Shown piece after piece: positions 1 to 7,689 of a DNA stretch of 64,000 nucleotides. The stretch is from Flavobacterium marginilacus. Its GTDB lineage: Bacteria; Bacteroidota; Bacteroidia; Flavobacteriales; Flavobacteriaceae. Numbering within the stretch: the stretch's first letter is position 1; each line of letters begins with the position of its first letter. The stretch lies in NCBI RefSeq assembly GCF_026870155.1, contig NZ_CP113975.1, positions 2,852,001 to 2,916,000 on the forward strand. The letters are read 5' to 3'. Made by a program: the position numbers and the translations under genes. Under the pieces are notes generated by a model, which saw nothing but the letters and a program-made list of their open reading frames with translations, made no database searches and was not told the DNA's origin.

Positions 1-12
1 AAATACAATCAT

Positions 13-1104
13 ATGATTACATCCAAAATTATTGGGAATGGTATCCTGAGAGCTATCGCAGTTTTGATTTTAGCTGCATTAGTGCTTTATTTTTTATATC
101 AGATTCAGAATATATTAATTTATCTTTTGGTATCACTGATACTAACTTTAATAGGCACGCCTATTTTGAATTTTTTGAAGAAAAAATTAAAATTCAGGCA
201 TACAATAGCTACAATCACGGTTTTATCTATTTACTTCCTATTAATATTGGGTTTTATCATGATGTTTATTCCTTTGATAATTTCGCAGGGACAAAATCTA
301 TCTCTTTTGAACACAGCCGAAATAGAGAGAAACAGCTTAGAACTCATTCAAAAAATAAACACTTTTCTTGAACATCATCATATTGATTCTGCAAAGGTTT
401 TTAACCCTAACAGCTTTAAATCGTTTATCAATTTTAATACAGTTCCCAATTTTCTAAATTCGGTTTTAGGAACAATCAGCGGTTTTGGCATGGGATTTGG
501 CTCAGTTTTGTTTATTACTTTTTTCTTTCTTAAAGACAGATCAATAATTCTTGAAGGCGCAAAATTATTGATCCCTGATTCACACGAGGAAAAAATATTA
601 AACTCAATAGAGAAAATAAACCTATTGCTTTCCCGGTATTTCATTGGATTATTGATTCAGCTTTTTATTGTTTTCATATTATATACCATTGTTTTATTCA
701 TTTTTGGAATACCAAATGCCTTTGTAATTGCTTTTCTATGTGCAGTTTTAAATATTATCCCTTATTTAGGACCGCTGATTGCTTCGGTATTTGCAGCAAT
801 CTTGACGATGTTAAGCAATTTAGGATCCGATTTTCAATCCGAAATTTTACCTGCCACAATTTACATATTAATAGGTTTCTGGGTAGTGCAGTTAATTGAT
901 AATAATTTTTCACAGCCCATTATTTTTTCCAAAAGCGTAAGTTCTCATCCGCTGGAAATTTTCCTCGTAATATTAATTGCCGGCTTTTCTTTTGGAATTT
1001 TAGGGATGATAATTGCGATACCGCTGTATACTATTTTGAAGGTGGTTTGCAAAGAATTTTTTCCTGACAATGAGTTTATACAAAATATAACAAAAAACAT
1101 ATAA
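13..1104 (+). CDS. AI-2E family transporter (PerM/YdiK-like membrane protein)
   Basis: The 363-residue product has about seven or eight hydrophobic segments, with two near the N-terminus, a soluble stretch at roughly residues 95-150, and the rest in the C-terminal half. The conserved C-terminal core of the AI-2E/PerM family is visible (NIIPYLGPLIA and the GILGMIIAIPLY region). Members are inner-membrane proteins variously linked to quorum-signal export or ion/proton antiport, so the substrate cannot be deduced. The ATG at 13 is the natural start. The next gene begins 1 bp after the stop, so the two are probably co-transcribed. Confidence 0.85.
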   Translation: MITSKIIGNGILRAIAVLILAALVLYFLYQIQNILIYLLVSLILTLIGTPILNFLKKKLKFRHTIATITVLSIYFLLILGFIMMFIPLIISQGQNLSLLNTAEIERNSLELIQKINTFLEHHHIDSAKVFNPNSFKSFINFNTVPNFLNSVLGTISGFGMGFGSVLFITFFFLKDRSIILEGAKLLIPDSHEEKILNSIEKINLLLSRYFIGLLIQLFIVFILYTIVLFIFGIPNAFVIAFLCAVLNIIPYLGPLIASVFAAILTMLSNLGSDFQSEILPATIYILIGFWVVQLIDNNFSQPIIFSKSVSSHPLEIFLVILIAGFSFGILGMIIAIPLYTILKVVCKEFFPDNEFIQNITKNI

Positions 1105-1105
1105 A

Positions 1106-2287
1106 TTGAATTTAGCCGTTTTAAATCCTAAAATACAGGAATTTATAAATTTAAATATTGGAGTTTCTGTTTCAAAACTGGCGCTTCAAAAAAATCCGTT
1201 TCCAACTGTTGAATGGATTTTAATTTTGAATCAAATCGCAGCAAAATCAAAAGCACAAGACAAACTCCCAACTTGGTTTGCGGCTACAAATATTATTTAT
1301 CCAAGCAAAATTTCGGTTGAACAGACTTCATCGGAAATAACTGCACTCCACAAAGCATCTATTGTTTCGGGCGAAAACTTAATTGATTTAACTGGAGGAT
1401 TTGGTGTTGACGATTATTATTTTTCAAAAAAAATAAAAAATGTAACGCATTGCGAAATAAATTCAGAATTATCTGAAATTGTGAAGCATAACTTCAGTCA
1501 TTTAAACAATAAGAATATTACTTGCTGTGCTGGTGACAGTAATGAAATCCTTTCTGAATTAAAAACAAAATGGGACTGGATATACATTGATCCTTCAAGA
1601 AGAAATGATACCAAAGGTAAAGTCTTTATGCTAAAAGACTGCCTGCCGAATGTTCCCGAAAATCTGGATTTTTATTTTGAAAAAACTAATTCCATATTAA
1701 TAAAAACAGCCCCAATATTAGACATTTCTGCAGGAATCAATGAATTGAACCACATCATAACAATACACATTGTTGCAGTTGACAATGAAGTAAAAGAACT
1801 CCTCTGGGAATTAAACAAAGGTTATAACGGAGCTATTACTATTAAAACTATAAATCTTGCAAAAGAAAAAACCGATACTTTTGAATTTATTCTGGACCAA
1901 AATCAAGAGCAGCCAAGTTTTAGCCTTCCAAAAAAGTATTTATACGAGCCAAATAGTGCCATAATGAAGTCTGGAGGTTTTGACCAGGTTGGACTGTTTT
2001 ATAAATTAGACAAACTGCATAAACACTCACATCTTTATACTTCTGATGAATTAATACCATTTCCCGGCAGAATTTTTCAAATAGAGAAATGCATTCTTTA
2101 TAACAAAAGTGAAATGAAAATCCATCTGGAAAACCAGAAAGCAAATATCACAACCCGAAATTTTACTGATACTGTAGAAAACATTCGAAAAAAATGGAAA
2201 ATAAAAGAAGGAGGAAATTTATATTGTTTTTTTACGACTGATGAAAATAACAGTAAAATTGTTTTAATTTGCAACAAAATAAAATAG
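1106..2287 (+). CDS. Class I SAM-dependent methyltransferase with THUMP-like domain
   Basis: The 393-residue protein has a SAM-binding motif I (LIDLTGGFGVDDYYF) and a motif IV-like DPSRR box (YIDPSRRN), followed by a C-terminal segment resembling the THUMP-like domain of this Bacteroidetes family. It probably methylates RNA, but the target is not visible. The start must be TTG at 1106, because an in-frame TAA lies at 1088-1090 and no ATG follows it. The TTG start and the 1-bp gap to the upstream stop suggest translational coupling to the transporter gene. Confidence 0.82.
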   Translation: MNLAVLNPKIQEFINLNIGVSVSKLALQKNPFPTVEWILILNQIAAKSKAQDKLPTWFAATNIIYPSKISVEQTSSEITALHKASIVSGENLIDLTGGFGVDDYYFSKKIKNVTHCEINSELSEIVKHNFSHLNNKNITCCAGDSNEILSELKTKWDWIYIDPSRRNDTKGKVFMLKDCLPNVPENLDFYFEKTNSILIKTAPILDISAGINELNHIITIHIVAVDNEVKELLWELNKGYNGAITIKTINLAKEKTDTFEFILDQNQEQPSFSLPKKYLYEPNSAIMKSGGFDQVGLFYKLDKLHKHSHLYTSDELIPFPGRIFQIEKCILYNKSEMKIHLENQKANITTRNFTDTVENIRKKWKIKEGGNLYCFFTTDENNSKIVLICNKIK

Positions 2288-2289
2288 AA

Positions 2290-2856
2290 ATGAAACACAT
2301 ACTAGTTCTAGCATTCTGCATATTAAATATTACACTTTACGCTCAAAAACCTTGTGAATACTCTACTAATGTTACCGATTCAATCGGTACATACAAATCA
2401 ACAAAAGAATACTTAATTCATGAAAAAGTCTTTGGAGGAAATTCGAATTACATTTTTTGTTCCTTAGCATTAACAGACGGACTGCCAACTTTATCACTGC
2501 AGTTTATTCAAAAAAGCAAAGACTTTGTAAAAGCTAATTGTTTTGACAAAAATTCAAAAATCTTTCTACAGCTTCAAAATGGTAAAATCGTAACGCTTAT
2601 ACATATTGACCAAGTAAACTGCGGATCATTAATTCGTGATGACAAAGGCTTTGACAACAGGGTAAAAGCCGGAACATTTATGTTTGCAAAAGACAATTAC
2701 GAAGAGCTGAAAAAATCTCCGGTTATTTTAATGCGTATAAAATACCTAACAGACGTAGAAGATTATGTTTTCAAAAAAGAATTCACTGCCGAACTTGACG
2801 GAAAAACATACCAGCCTGAAACATATTTCATGAATAACATTAGATGCATTGAGTAA
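2290..2856 (+). CDS. Secreted or periplasmic protein of unknown function
   Basis: The ATG at 2290 gives a product of 188 residues that opens with a clear signal peptide (MKHILVLAFCILNITLYAQ) ending in the AQ pattern common in Flavobacteria. An upstream TTG at 2269 is open in frame but would bury the signal peptide. The mature part contains several cysteines (PCEYST, NCFDKN, QVNCGS, IRCIE), compatible with a periplasmic disulfide-bonded protein. No family was recognised. The start overlaps the end of the methyltransferase gene by a few codons, so it may be the third gene of that operon. Confidence 0.7.
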   Translation: MKHILVLAFCILNITLYAQKPCEYSTNVTDSIGTYKSTKEYLIHEKVFGGNSNYIFCSLALTDGLPTLSLQFIQKSKDFVKANCFDKNSKIFLQLQNGKIVTLIHIDQVNCGSLIRDDKGFDNRVKAGTFMFAKDNYEELKKSPVILMRIKYLTDVEDYVFKKEFTAELDGKTYQPETYFMNNIRCIE

Positions 2857-2877
2857 AACTAATGTTATTCATGAAAT
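2825..2877 (+). repeat. 19-bp perfect inverted repeat straddling a stop codon
   Basis: The arms 2825-2843 and 2859-2877 are exact reverse complements and the TAA stop of the secreted-protein gene (2854-2856) lies in the 15-nt loop. The left arm is coding. There is no T-tract, so it is not a standard intrinsic terminator, but it lies between convergent genes and could stop transcription or protect a 3' end. Confidence 0.75.
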
Positions 2878-2905
2878 AATATGTTACATCGAAAAATCTG
2901 ATTCA

Positions 2906-4084
2906 TTACAGCACTAACAAAGGAGCAATAATTCCGAAACTAAGCTGTCCTGAGGTTCCGTTCACAGCGCCAAAATTATCTTTGGCATAGGACGAATAAT
3001 TATTTTTCTTAGCAATATAACCTGCATAAAACTTCATATTTAAGTCCGCGAAAGGCGAATATTCAATTGTTGGGATAATTCCATATGAAGTAAGCATATG
3101 ATTGTTTTTATTAGAATCGAGATTGCCTTTCCAGTACGAATTGTCATTCATTAGAGTAAGCAAAAGATTTAATTTTGGACGAATCTGGTACTCAGCTCTA
3201 ATCCAGTTTTCGACATAAGCAACATTTTCTGCTGCATATGGGTGCTTGGCTTTGATGATGTTCGAAACCACACATTTTTGATCCAAATCCTCTTTACTGT
3301 ACTGAAAATCATAATACAGCAGCAGTTTATTATTTTTATACTTGTTCCCTAGAGAAATTAAGCTTCGGCCGGCATTTTTGGCATCCATAAAATAACCATA
3401 ACTATAGGTAGTTTCCAATTTCCCGTCAAACAAACTTCCTTTCCAGTTTGCAACTCCCGCCAATGGTGTTTCTGTAGCTGTAATTCCCGGTGGAATCGTT
3501 GTCCCAAATTGATCCTGAAACGTTTTGGTCCTTGCATTCAGCACCTGAAAATTGAATTTGTTCTTATGATCTGCTAATGCATATAAAAGCGATGCACCCA
3601 CCATGAAATTATCACCATAATTATTAATCGTGTTATACGATAAAATTTCAATTGGATTTGTTATGAGTTCGTAACCTCCCCAATCACCAATCATTTTCCC
3701 AAAAGATAATTTCGTTTGCGGAGCAGCATCGATGGTCAAATAAGCCATATCAACCGCACGGCTGGCATTGTCAATTGTGTTGGGATCGGCAATTTTGGTA
3801 TATCGGTTTCGGAATCTAAAGAAAACTTTATCATGGATTTTACCTTTAACTTCAAATCGGAACTGATTAATCGAAAAAAGTGAATTCACATGCTCGCTAT
3901 CCGCAAAATAATTATCGAAAGCGAAACGGGAATTAAAGATAACATCTACATCTTTCAGCAGAGAGGCTTTAGAAACTGGAATCAAAGGTAAATCTGCAGT
4001 ATTGACTTCTTGAGTTGTTTTTTGGGCAAAAGCAAAAACAGGATATAATATTGTAATGCAAAAGCATTTTAGAAAAAAATTCAT
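2906..4084 (-). CDS. Outer membrane porin, phosphate-selective porin O/P-like
   Basis: The 392-residue product starts with a signal peptide (MNFFLKCFCITILYPVFAFAQ). The rest is rich in alternating aromatic/polar strands typical of a beta-barrel, with long extracellular-type loops and a C-terminal GIIAPLLVL strand. The early conserved region (FNSRFAFDNYF, FRFRNRYTKI) resembles OprO/OprP-like porins of Bacteroidetes. The gene lies 53 bp downstream of the carbonic anhydrase gene on the same strand, so the pair may form an operon that moves an anion such as bicarbonate across the outer membrane; that link is inference. Confidence 0.72.
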   Translation of the reverse strand: MNFFLKCFCITILYPVFAFAQKTTQEVNTADLPLIPVSKASLLKDVDVIFNSRFAFDNYFADSEHVNSLFSINQFRFEVKGKIHDKVFFRFRNRYTKIADPNTIDNASRAVDMAYLTIDAAPQTKLSFGKMIGDWGGYELITNPIEILSYNTINNYGDNFMVGASLLYALADHKNKFNFQVLNARTKTFQDQFGTTIPPGITATETPLAGVANWKGSLFDGKLETTYSYGYFMDAKNAGRSLISLGNKYKNNKLLLYYDFQYSKEDLDQKCVVSNIIKAKHPYAAENVAYVENWIRAEYQIRPKLNLLLTLMNDNSYWKGNLDSNKNNHMLTSYGIIPTIEYSPFADLNMKFYAGYIAKKNNYSSYAKDNFGAVNGTSGQLSFGIIAPLLVL

Positions 4085-4137
4085 TTTTAAGGTATTTAGA
4101 CTATTTGTAATTTGATTAAATGTTAGGAAAACTGAAT

Positions 4138-4806
4138 CTATACCCCATTTTTAATATCAAAAATTACCTTACCTGTTTCAATGTCATACTCAGCACCAAT
4201 AATCGAAACTTTCTTTTGATTATAGCTTTCTTTTAAAATTGGCTCCGCATTTTTCAAAAAATTTACCGCATGCTGAATATTGGCGCTTACAGCATTGTCA
4301 ACAGATAATTTATTTTCTTCAGCAAGATTATTTTCTTCCTTTTCGCTTTCAATGTATTCTACTATTTTTTTAATATGATCAGCGTGGTTGTAATGTCCTT
4401 TTGAATCAATAAATGCTTTAACGGCACCACAGCTATTGTGCCCCATAACAACGATTAGTTTACATTCCAAGTGTTCAACGGCATACTCAATACTTCCCAA
4501 TTCATAATCTCCAATCACATTTCCTGCAGTTCTGATTGAAAAAATATCGCCAAGGCCCTGATCAAAAACAAGTTCGGCCGGCACTCTGGAATCTGCGCAG
4601 CTTACCACAACAGCAAAAGGATGCTGTCCTTTTTTGAGTTCCCGTAGTCGTTCTAGGGTTTCACCGGGATGCATGGGGTTACCCGAAGCAAATCTTTTGT
4701 TTCCCTCTTTGAGTTTTTGGAGCGGAGATAAATTAGTATTTTCAGTGTGATTGCAAGCGGACAAAACGCTTATGAAGAGCAGAAAGAGTAATCCTTTTTT
4801 AATCAT
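4138..4806 (-). CDS. Beta-class carbonic anhydrase, predicted lipoprotein
   Basis: The 222-residue protein has a lipoprotein signal (LSAC, Cys18) followed by a beta-carbonic anhydrase domain. Zinc ligands and the catalytic dyad are visible as Cys70-x-Asp72-Ser-Arg74 (CADSRVPAE) and His123-x-x-Cys126 (GHNSCGAVK). The enzyme interconverts CO2 and bicarbonate. The signal places it in the cell envelope rather than the cytoplasm, which fits its porin neighbour downstream. Upstream on the minus strand, TTTG followed 21 nt later by TATGATTTG is a loose Bacteroidetes promoter match. Confidence 0.92.
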   Translation of the reverse strand: MIKKGLLFLLFISVLSACNHTENTNLSPLQKLKEGNKRFASGNPMHPGETLERLRELKKGQHPFAVVVSCADSRVPAELVFDQGLGDIFSIRTAGNVIGDYELGSIEYAVEHLECKLIVVMGHNSCGAVKAFIDSKGHYNHADHIKKIVEYIESEKEENNLAEENKLSVDNAVSANIQHAVNFLKNAEPILKESYNQKKVSIIGAEYDIETGKVIFDIKNGV

Positions 4807-4875
4807 GATATTTCCTAAAATTATGACAAATCATAGTCTGTCTTAAATAATCTAGACAAACTCATTCTTGTTAAT

Positions 4876-4920
4876 AAAGTCACAAAATTAGATTCATAGA
4901 GCGTCGCAAATAGTGACTTT
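4876..4920. repeat. Short inverted repeat upstream of the carbonic anhydrase gene
   Basis: AAAGTCAC at 4876-4883 and GTGACTTT at 4913-4920 are exact 8-bp inverted arms about 29 bp apart, some 70 bp upstream of the carbonic anhydrase start. They might be operator half-sites. The significance is low in such AT-rich DNA. Confidence 0.3.
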
Positions 4921-5040
4921 TATCATATTTAAAGGATTAATTTCAACTAAACTTTTATCAAACGATATAGTTAACAAATTGTTTTTAGAAGGATAATTTT
5001 ATTTAGAAAAAAGCCAGATTTTTAATAGTTCAAAAAAACA

Positions 5041-5290
5041 TTAATACATTTCTGGAGTTAACGCAACAATGAATAAATTTTCCTGATTACTGTCCATATA
5101 ATGATAAACCACCGTTGATTCATTGCTTCTAAATGCTTCAAGACTGGGATTTGCCTTGGAAGCATCCAATATTTCTTTCTGTACGGACTTTTTTTAAAGC
5201 CGCAACATCAATACTCTTTTTCAAAACACGGACTAAAAGTAAAATAGGCAATTGATTCACACTCTCCATGCAGATATCATTACTTATCAT
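5041..5290 (-). pseudogene. Frameshifted remnant of a small gene of unknown function
   Basis: Reading leftward from an ATG at 5288-5290 gives MISNDICMESVNQLPILL and continues to a T7 run at 5189-5195. There the frame breaks, and the coding-like signal resumes in another frame through VQKEILDASKANPSLEAF to a TAA at 5041-5043. Joined, the product would be about 83 residues. The break at a homopolymer suggests a one-base indel; a sequencing error is possible. The surrounding 4807-5414 gap, next to an IS element, holds no other gene that I can support. Confidence 0.45.
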
Positions 5291-5417
5291 CACAGACAGG
5301 CAGTATTATATTTGGTTACCAAAGCTGTGAGTTCATTGCCGGCAAGTTTGTCCTTTATAAAATAGTATTAAAAATACCTATCAAAACTATAACAGTAAAA
5401 ATTTTGATTAGGTGGAT

Positions 5418-6398
5418 TCAACATATAAATGCAACAGTATTCAATTTATTGATTTTTTCGGCGAAAATTTCATTAGGTGTTTTATAGCCAAATCTTTTTC
5501 TGGGTCTGTTGTTTAATGTATTAACTACTGTTTTTATTTGTTGTTCTTCGATGTTTTCAAAGTTAGATTTTTTAGGAAAATATTGTCTTATTAATCCGTT
5601 TAAATTTTCATTGGCTCCTCGTTCCCAGCTATGGTAGGGTTTGGCAAAATAATAATCGATATCTAAATCTTCTGCAATGGCCCGATGATTGGCAAATTCC
5701 TTTCCATTATCCGAAGTAATGGTCTTGATTATTGGTTTCCAATCTTTCAATAATTCAATTGTTTTCTGCTGTATTGCACTAGCTTCTTTGCTTTCTACTT
5801 TTCCCATAAAAAGTATTCCAGAGGCTCTGTCATTGATAGTTAGTAACGCTCCTTTGTGATTCTTACCAATGACCAAATCAATCTCTAAATCGCCCAATCT
5901 ACTTTTCTTTTCTACAATCTTTGGACGCTCGCTAATATCGACCCTACCAATAATAAGTCCTCTTTTATCCTTTAAATGTCCTCTTTTTTTATACTTTTTA
6001 CCCTTGGTCCTAAGATGTTTATATAAGAGTCCTCCTTTGCGTTTATTTTCCCAAATATATTGATAGATTCTTTCTTTAGAAACCATTGCTCTTTTGTCAA
6101 TTTTTGCTCTGCCAACAATTTGTTCAGGACTGTAATCTTGCTTTAAATAAAACAAAATATTTGCTTCAACTTCTGAGGTTAAAGTGCATTTTTTGATCTT
6201 AACCTTATGCCTGTTTAAAGCTTTTTTATCCGCCAAAACAGCTTTATAAACACCACTTCTTTGATCAGAATTACGTTTTATTTCTCGAGAAATAACTGAT
6301 TTGTTTTTATCTACCAATTCAGCAATTTCGGAAATACTGATACCGGCATTTCTATATACTTCTATTTTGTATCTTTGTTCTAACGTTAAATGTGCCAT
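5418..6398 (-). CDS. IS30-family transposase
   Basis: The 326-residue protein has an N-terminal helix-turn-helix (residues about 1-45, LTLEQRYKIEVYRNAG through SVISREIKRN) and a C-terminal rve integrase core. The catalytic triad is Asp174 (LEIDLVIG), Asp230 (TITSDNGKEF) and Glu264 (GANENLNGLIRQYFPK), with the DDE spacing usual for IS30. The length and all key residues are intact, so it is probably active. The start ATG at 6398 lies about 21 bp downstream of a TATCTTTG promoter box. Confidence 0.95.
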   Translation of the reverse strand: MAHLTLEQRYKIEVYRNAGISISEIAELVDKNKSVISREIKRNSDQRSGVYKAVLADKKALNRHKVKIKKCTLTSEVEANILFYLKQDYSPEQIVGRAKIDKRAMVSKERIYQYIWENKRKGGLLYKHLRTKGKKYKKRGHLKDKRGLIIGRVDISERPKIVEKKSRLGDLEIDLVIGKNHKGALLTINDRASGILFMGKVESKEASAIQQKTIELLKDWKPIIKTITSDNGKEFANHRAIAEDLDIDYYFAKPYHSWERGANENLNGLIRQYFPKKSNFENIEEQQIKTVVNTLNNRPRKRFGYKTPNEIFAEKINKLNTVAFIC

Positions 6399-6418
6399 CT
6401 ATTTTGAGTGTTGCAACC

Positions 6419-6426
6419 CAAAGATA
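6419..6426 (-). promoter_or_regulatory. -7 box of the IS30 transposase promoter
   Basis: On the minus strand this reads TATCTTTG, a perfect TAnnTTTG match, 20 bp before the transposase ATG. A GTTG that could act as the -33 element lies at the edge of the adjacent palindrome. Confidence 0.6.
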
Positions 6427-6442
6427 TGATGATTTTTTCGCC

Positions 6443-6492
6443 AACTCTAGTGTTATTCTTTTGACCTAGGTCAAAAGAATAACACTAGAGTT
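6443..6492. repeat. 50-bp perfect palindrome inside the IS30 element
   Basis: The whole 50-bp segment equals its own reverse complement, with no spacer (centre GACCTAGGTC, outer bases AACTCTAG and CTAGAGTT). It lies upstream of the transposase promoter and inside the right inverted repeat. On the plus strand it runs into a T tract (6491-6498), so it can act as a terminator for rightward transcripts. It could also block read-through entering the transposase from the right, or form a cruciform. Confidence 0.9.
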
Positions 6493-6573
6493 TTTTTTCA
6501 CGTTGCATTTATTACTTGAATCTAAGTTATATTACGAATAAGCAGTTTCTTTTTTCTTTGTTTTTCTCCCATA

Positions 6574-7050
6574 TTACTTGTGATCAAAACTCAAAACTTC
6601 TTTGAGAATCCATTCTTTATTCTCCAGTAAATAAACATGTGTAAATTTTGCAGTTCCAGTGTATATGTCTTCCTTATTTGGTTCCCGGATAAAAAAGTCA
6701 TGAATACCGGTTTGAACAACCCCGTAAAGAACACCATTATTATATAACGGAAAAACTTCCAAAGATTCTTTACGTACTTTGCGAATTGGCTTTTTATTAC
6801 TGTCAGAACAAAGATTTTTCTTTGTGTTTTCCAAAAACTTATTTTTATCTTGAATTCCGCCTCGATCGTGATAAAACACCAAATCTTTATGTGTCATTTT
6901 TACAAGATAATCGATGTCACACCTATTAAAACCTCTCTCAAAGAAGATACTGTCGTGTTTCTGTAAAGCCAAAAACAATTCCGAATCTTTGGATACTTGT
7001 CCAAAGGCAAAATTGATAGATACTAATAATAAAATAAATAATGTTCTCAT
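6574..7050 (-). CDS. Secreted NTF2-like / DUF4440 family protein
   Basis: The 158-residue product has a signal peptide (MRTLFILLLVSINFAFGQ) and a single NTF2-like fold domain. The pattern is an N-terminal helix (LFLALQKHDSIFFERGFN), a central LVFYHDRGG strand, and a C-terminal strand pair ending in KEWILKEVLSFDH. This resembles DUF4440 and SnoaL-like proteins, whose cavity binds small ligands. No catalytic assignment is possible. It stands alone on the minus strand just right of the IS30 element. Confidence 0.75.
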   Translation of the reverse strand: MRTLFILLLVSINFAFGQVSKDSELFLALQKHDSIFFERGFNRCDIDYLVKMTHKDLVFYHDRGGIQDKNKFLENTKKNLCSDSNKKPIRKVRKESLEVFPLYNNGVLYGVVQTGIHDFFIREPNKEDIYTGTAKFTHVYLLENKEWILKEVLSFDHK

Positions 7051-7354
7051 GATTCAATATTAGTTGGTTAAAAAAATGAACAGTCCTATTTCCTTTCCAA
7101 ATATACCAAATATCAATTACAAATTTTAAAAGTACATTAACACCATACTCTGTATAAAATCACAAAACAAAAAGTTCCCCATTTCATTTAAAATAATTCA
7201 AACATAAAAAAGCTCCACACCTCATTAAAAAGAAAAATTACCCATAAAAACAGCTGTTTACATTTTTAAATTACTTTTTATTACAAAAATAATTCGTTTT
7301 GTTAAAAAAATCACTTTTACCGTTTTTTTAGCATTTATTAATCAAAAATAATTG
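7051..7354. other. Intergenic region without a visible gene
   Basis: This AT-rich stretch lies between the divergent DUF4440 gene and the arginine cluster. I see no reading frame worth calling and no strong hairpin. It probably contains the upstream promoter elements of both. Confidence 0.6.
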
Positions 7355-7362
7355 TACTTTTG
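7355..7362 (+). promoter_or_regulatory. -7 promoter box upstream of the arginine cluster
   Basis: TACTTTTG matches TAnnTTTG. It ends 5 bp before the ATG of a short leader-like reading frame, so transcription may start almost at that ATG. Confidence 0.6.
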
Positions 7363-7367
7363 CACCG

Positions 7368-7448
7368 ATGAAAAAAATAAAAACATATAAAACAGTTATC
7401 TCTCGGATAATGACACTTAGGACTTCTCCCGAAGTACGGATGCTATAG
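7368..7448 (+). CDS. Possible leader peptide of the arginine cluster (26 aa)
   Basis: An ATG at 7368 opens a 26-codon frame (MKKIKTYKTVISRIM, then TLRTSPEVRML) ending at TAG 7446-7448. It contains three arginine codons of rare type for AT-rich DNA (CGG, AGG, CGG) spaced 5 and 6 codons apart, and lies 240 bp upstream of the first arginine gene. Its DNA also forms small hairpins (ACTTC/GAAGT near 7420; GCTATA/TATAGC over the stop). That suggests an arginine-sensing leader. However, I found no convincing terminator hairpin in 7449-7689, so attenuation is only a hypothesis. The remaining gap up to 7689 shows no other gene I trust. Confidence 0.4.
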   Translation: MKKIKTYKTVISRIMTLRTSPEVRML

Positions 7449-7689
7449 TTATAGCCTCCATTGTGTAATCGTATTATATTATTCATTTTTTATTTTATCG
7501 TTTTGAAATTATTTCCATTTTTATTTGGATTAATAAATCCAGAAGAAATCACTAAACAAATTTTATCTCTCTGTAATTCAATTATTTGGATTGCCATTTA
7601 TTGTATTTGCCTTATATTTGGCATTGCAGAAAATGAGCAGGACAAACTCTGTTACAGCACATTTTTTAACCTAAAATATAACTCTTGAA

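Larger units (their letters stand above)
5415..6522 (-). mobile_element. Complete IS30-family insertion sequence
   Basis: The element is about 1.1 kb with imperfect terminal inverted repeats at 5415-5435 and 6502-6522 (18 of 21 positions match; outer bases GATTCAA at both ends read inward). It carries one transposase gene whose stop codon lies inside the left repeat. Between the transposase promoter and the right repeat lies a 50-bp perfect palindrome. No convincing 2-3 bp target duplication is visible, so the outer boundaries may be off by a few bases. Confidence 0.85.

Noticed and set aside
1920..2298. Two minus-strand frames opposite the methyltransferase gene
   Set aside because: They are antisense shadows with no start context and atypical composition; the plus-strand gene is clearly real.
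5415..6522. Target-site duplication of the IS30 element
   Set aside because: Flanking 2-4 bp (GTG on the left, TAA on the right) do not match, so no duplication can be claimed.
7461..7688. 75-codon frame starting at TTG between the possible leader and the GNAT gene
   Set aside because: The translation is a low-complexity hydrophobic run expected by chance in AT-rich DNA; it has no ATG or promoter and no recognisable family.
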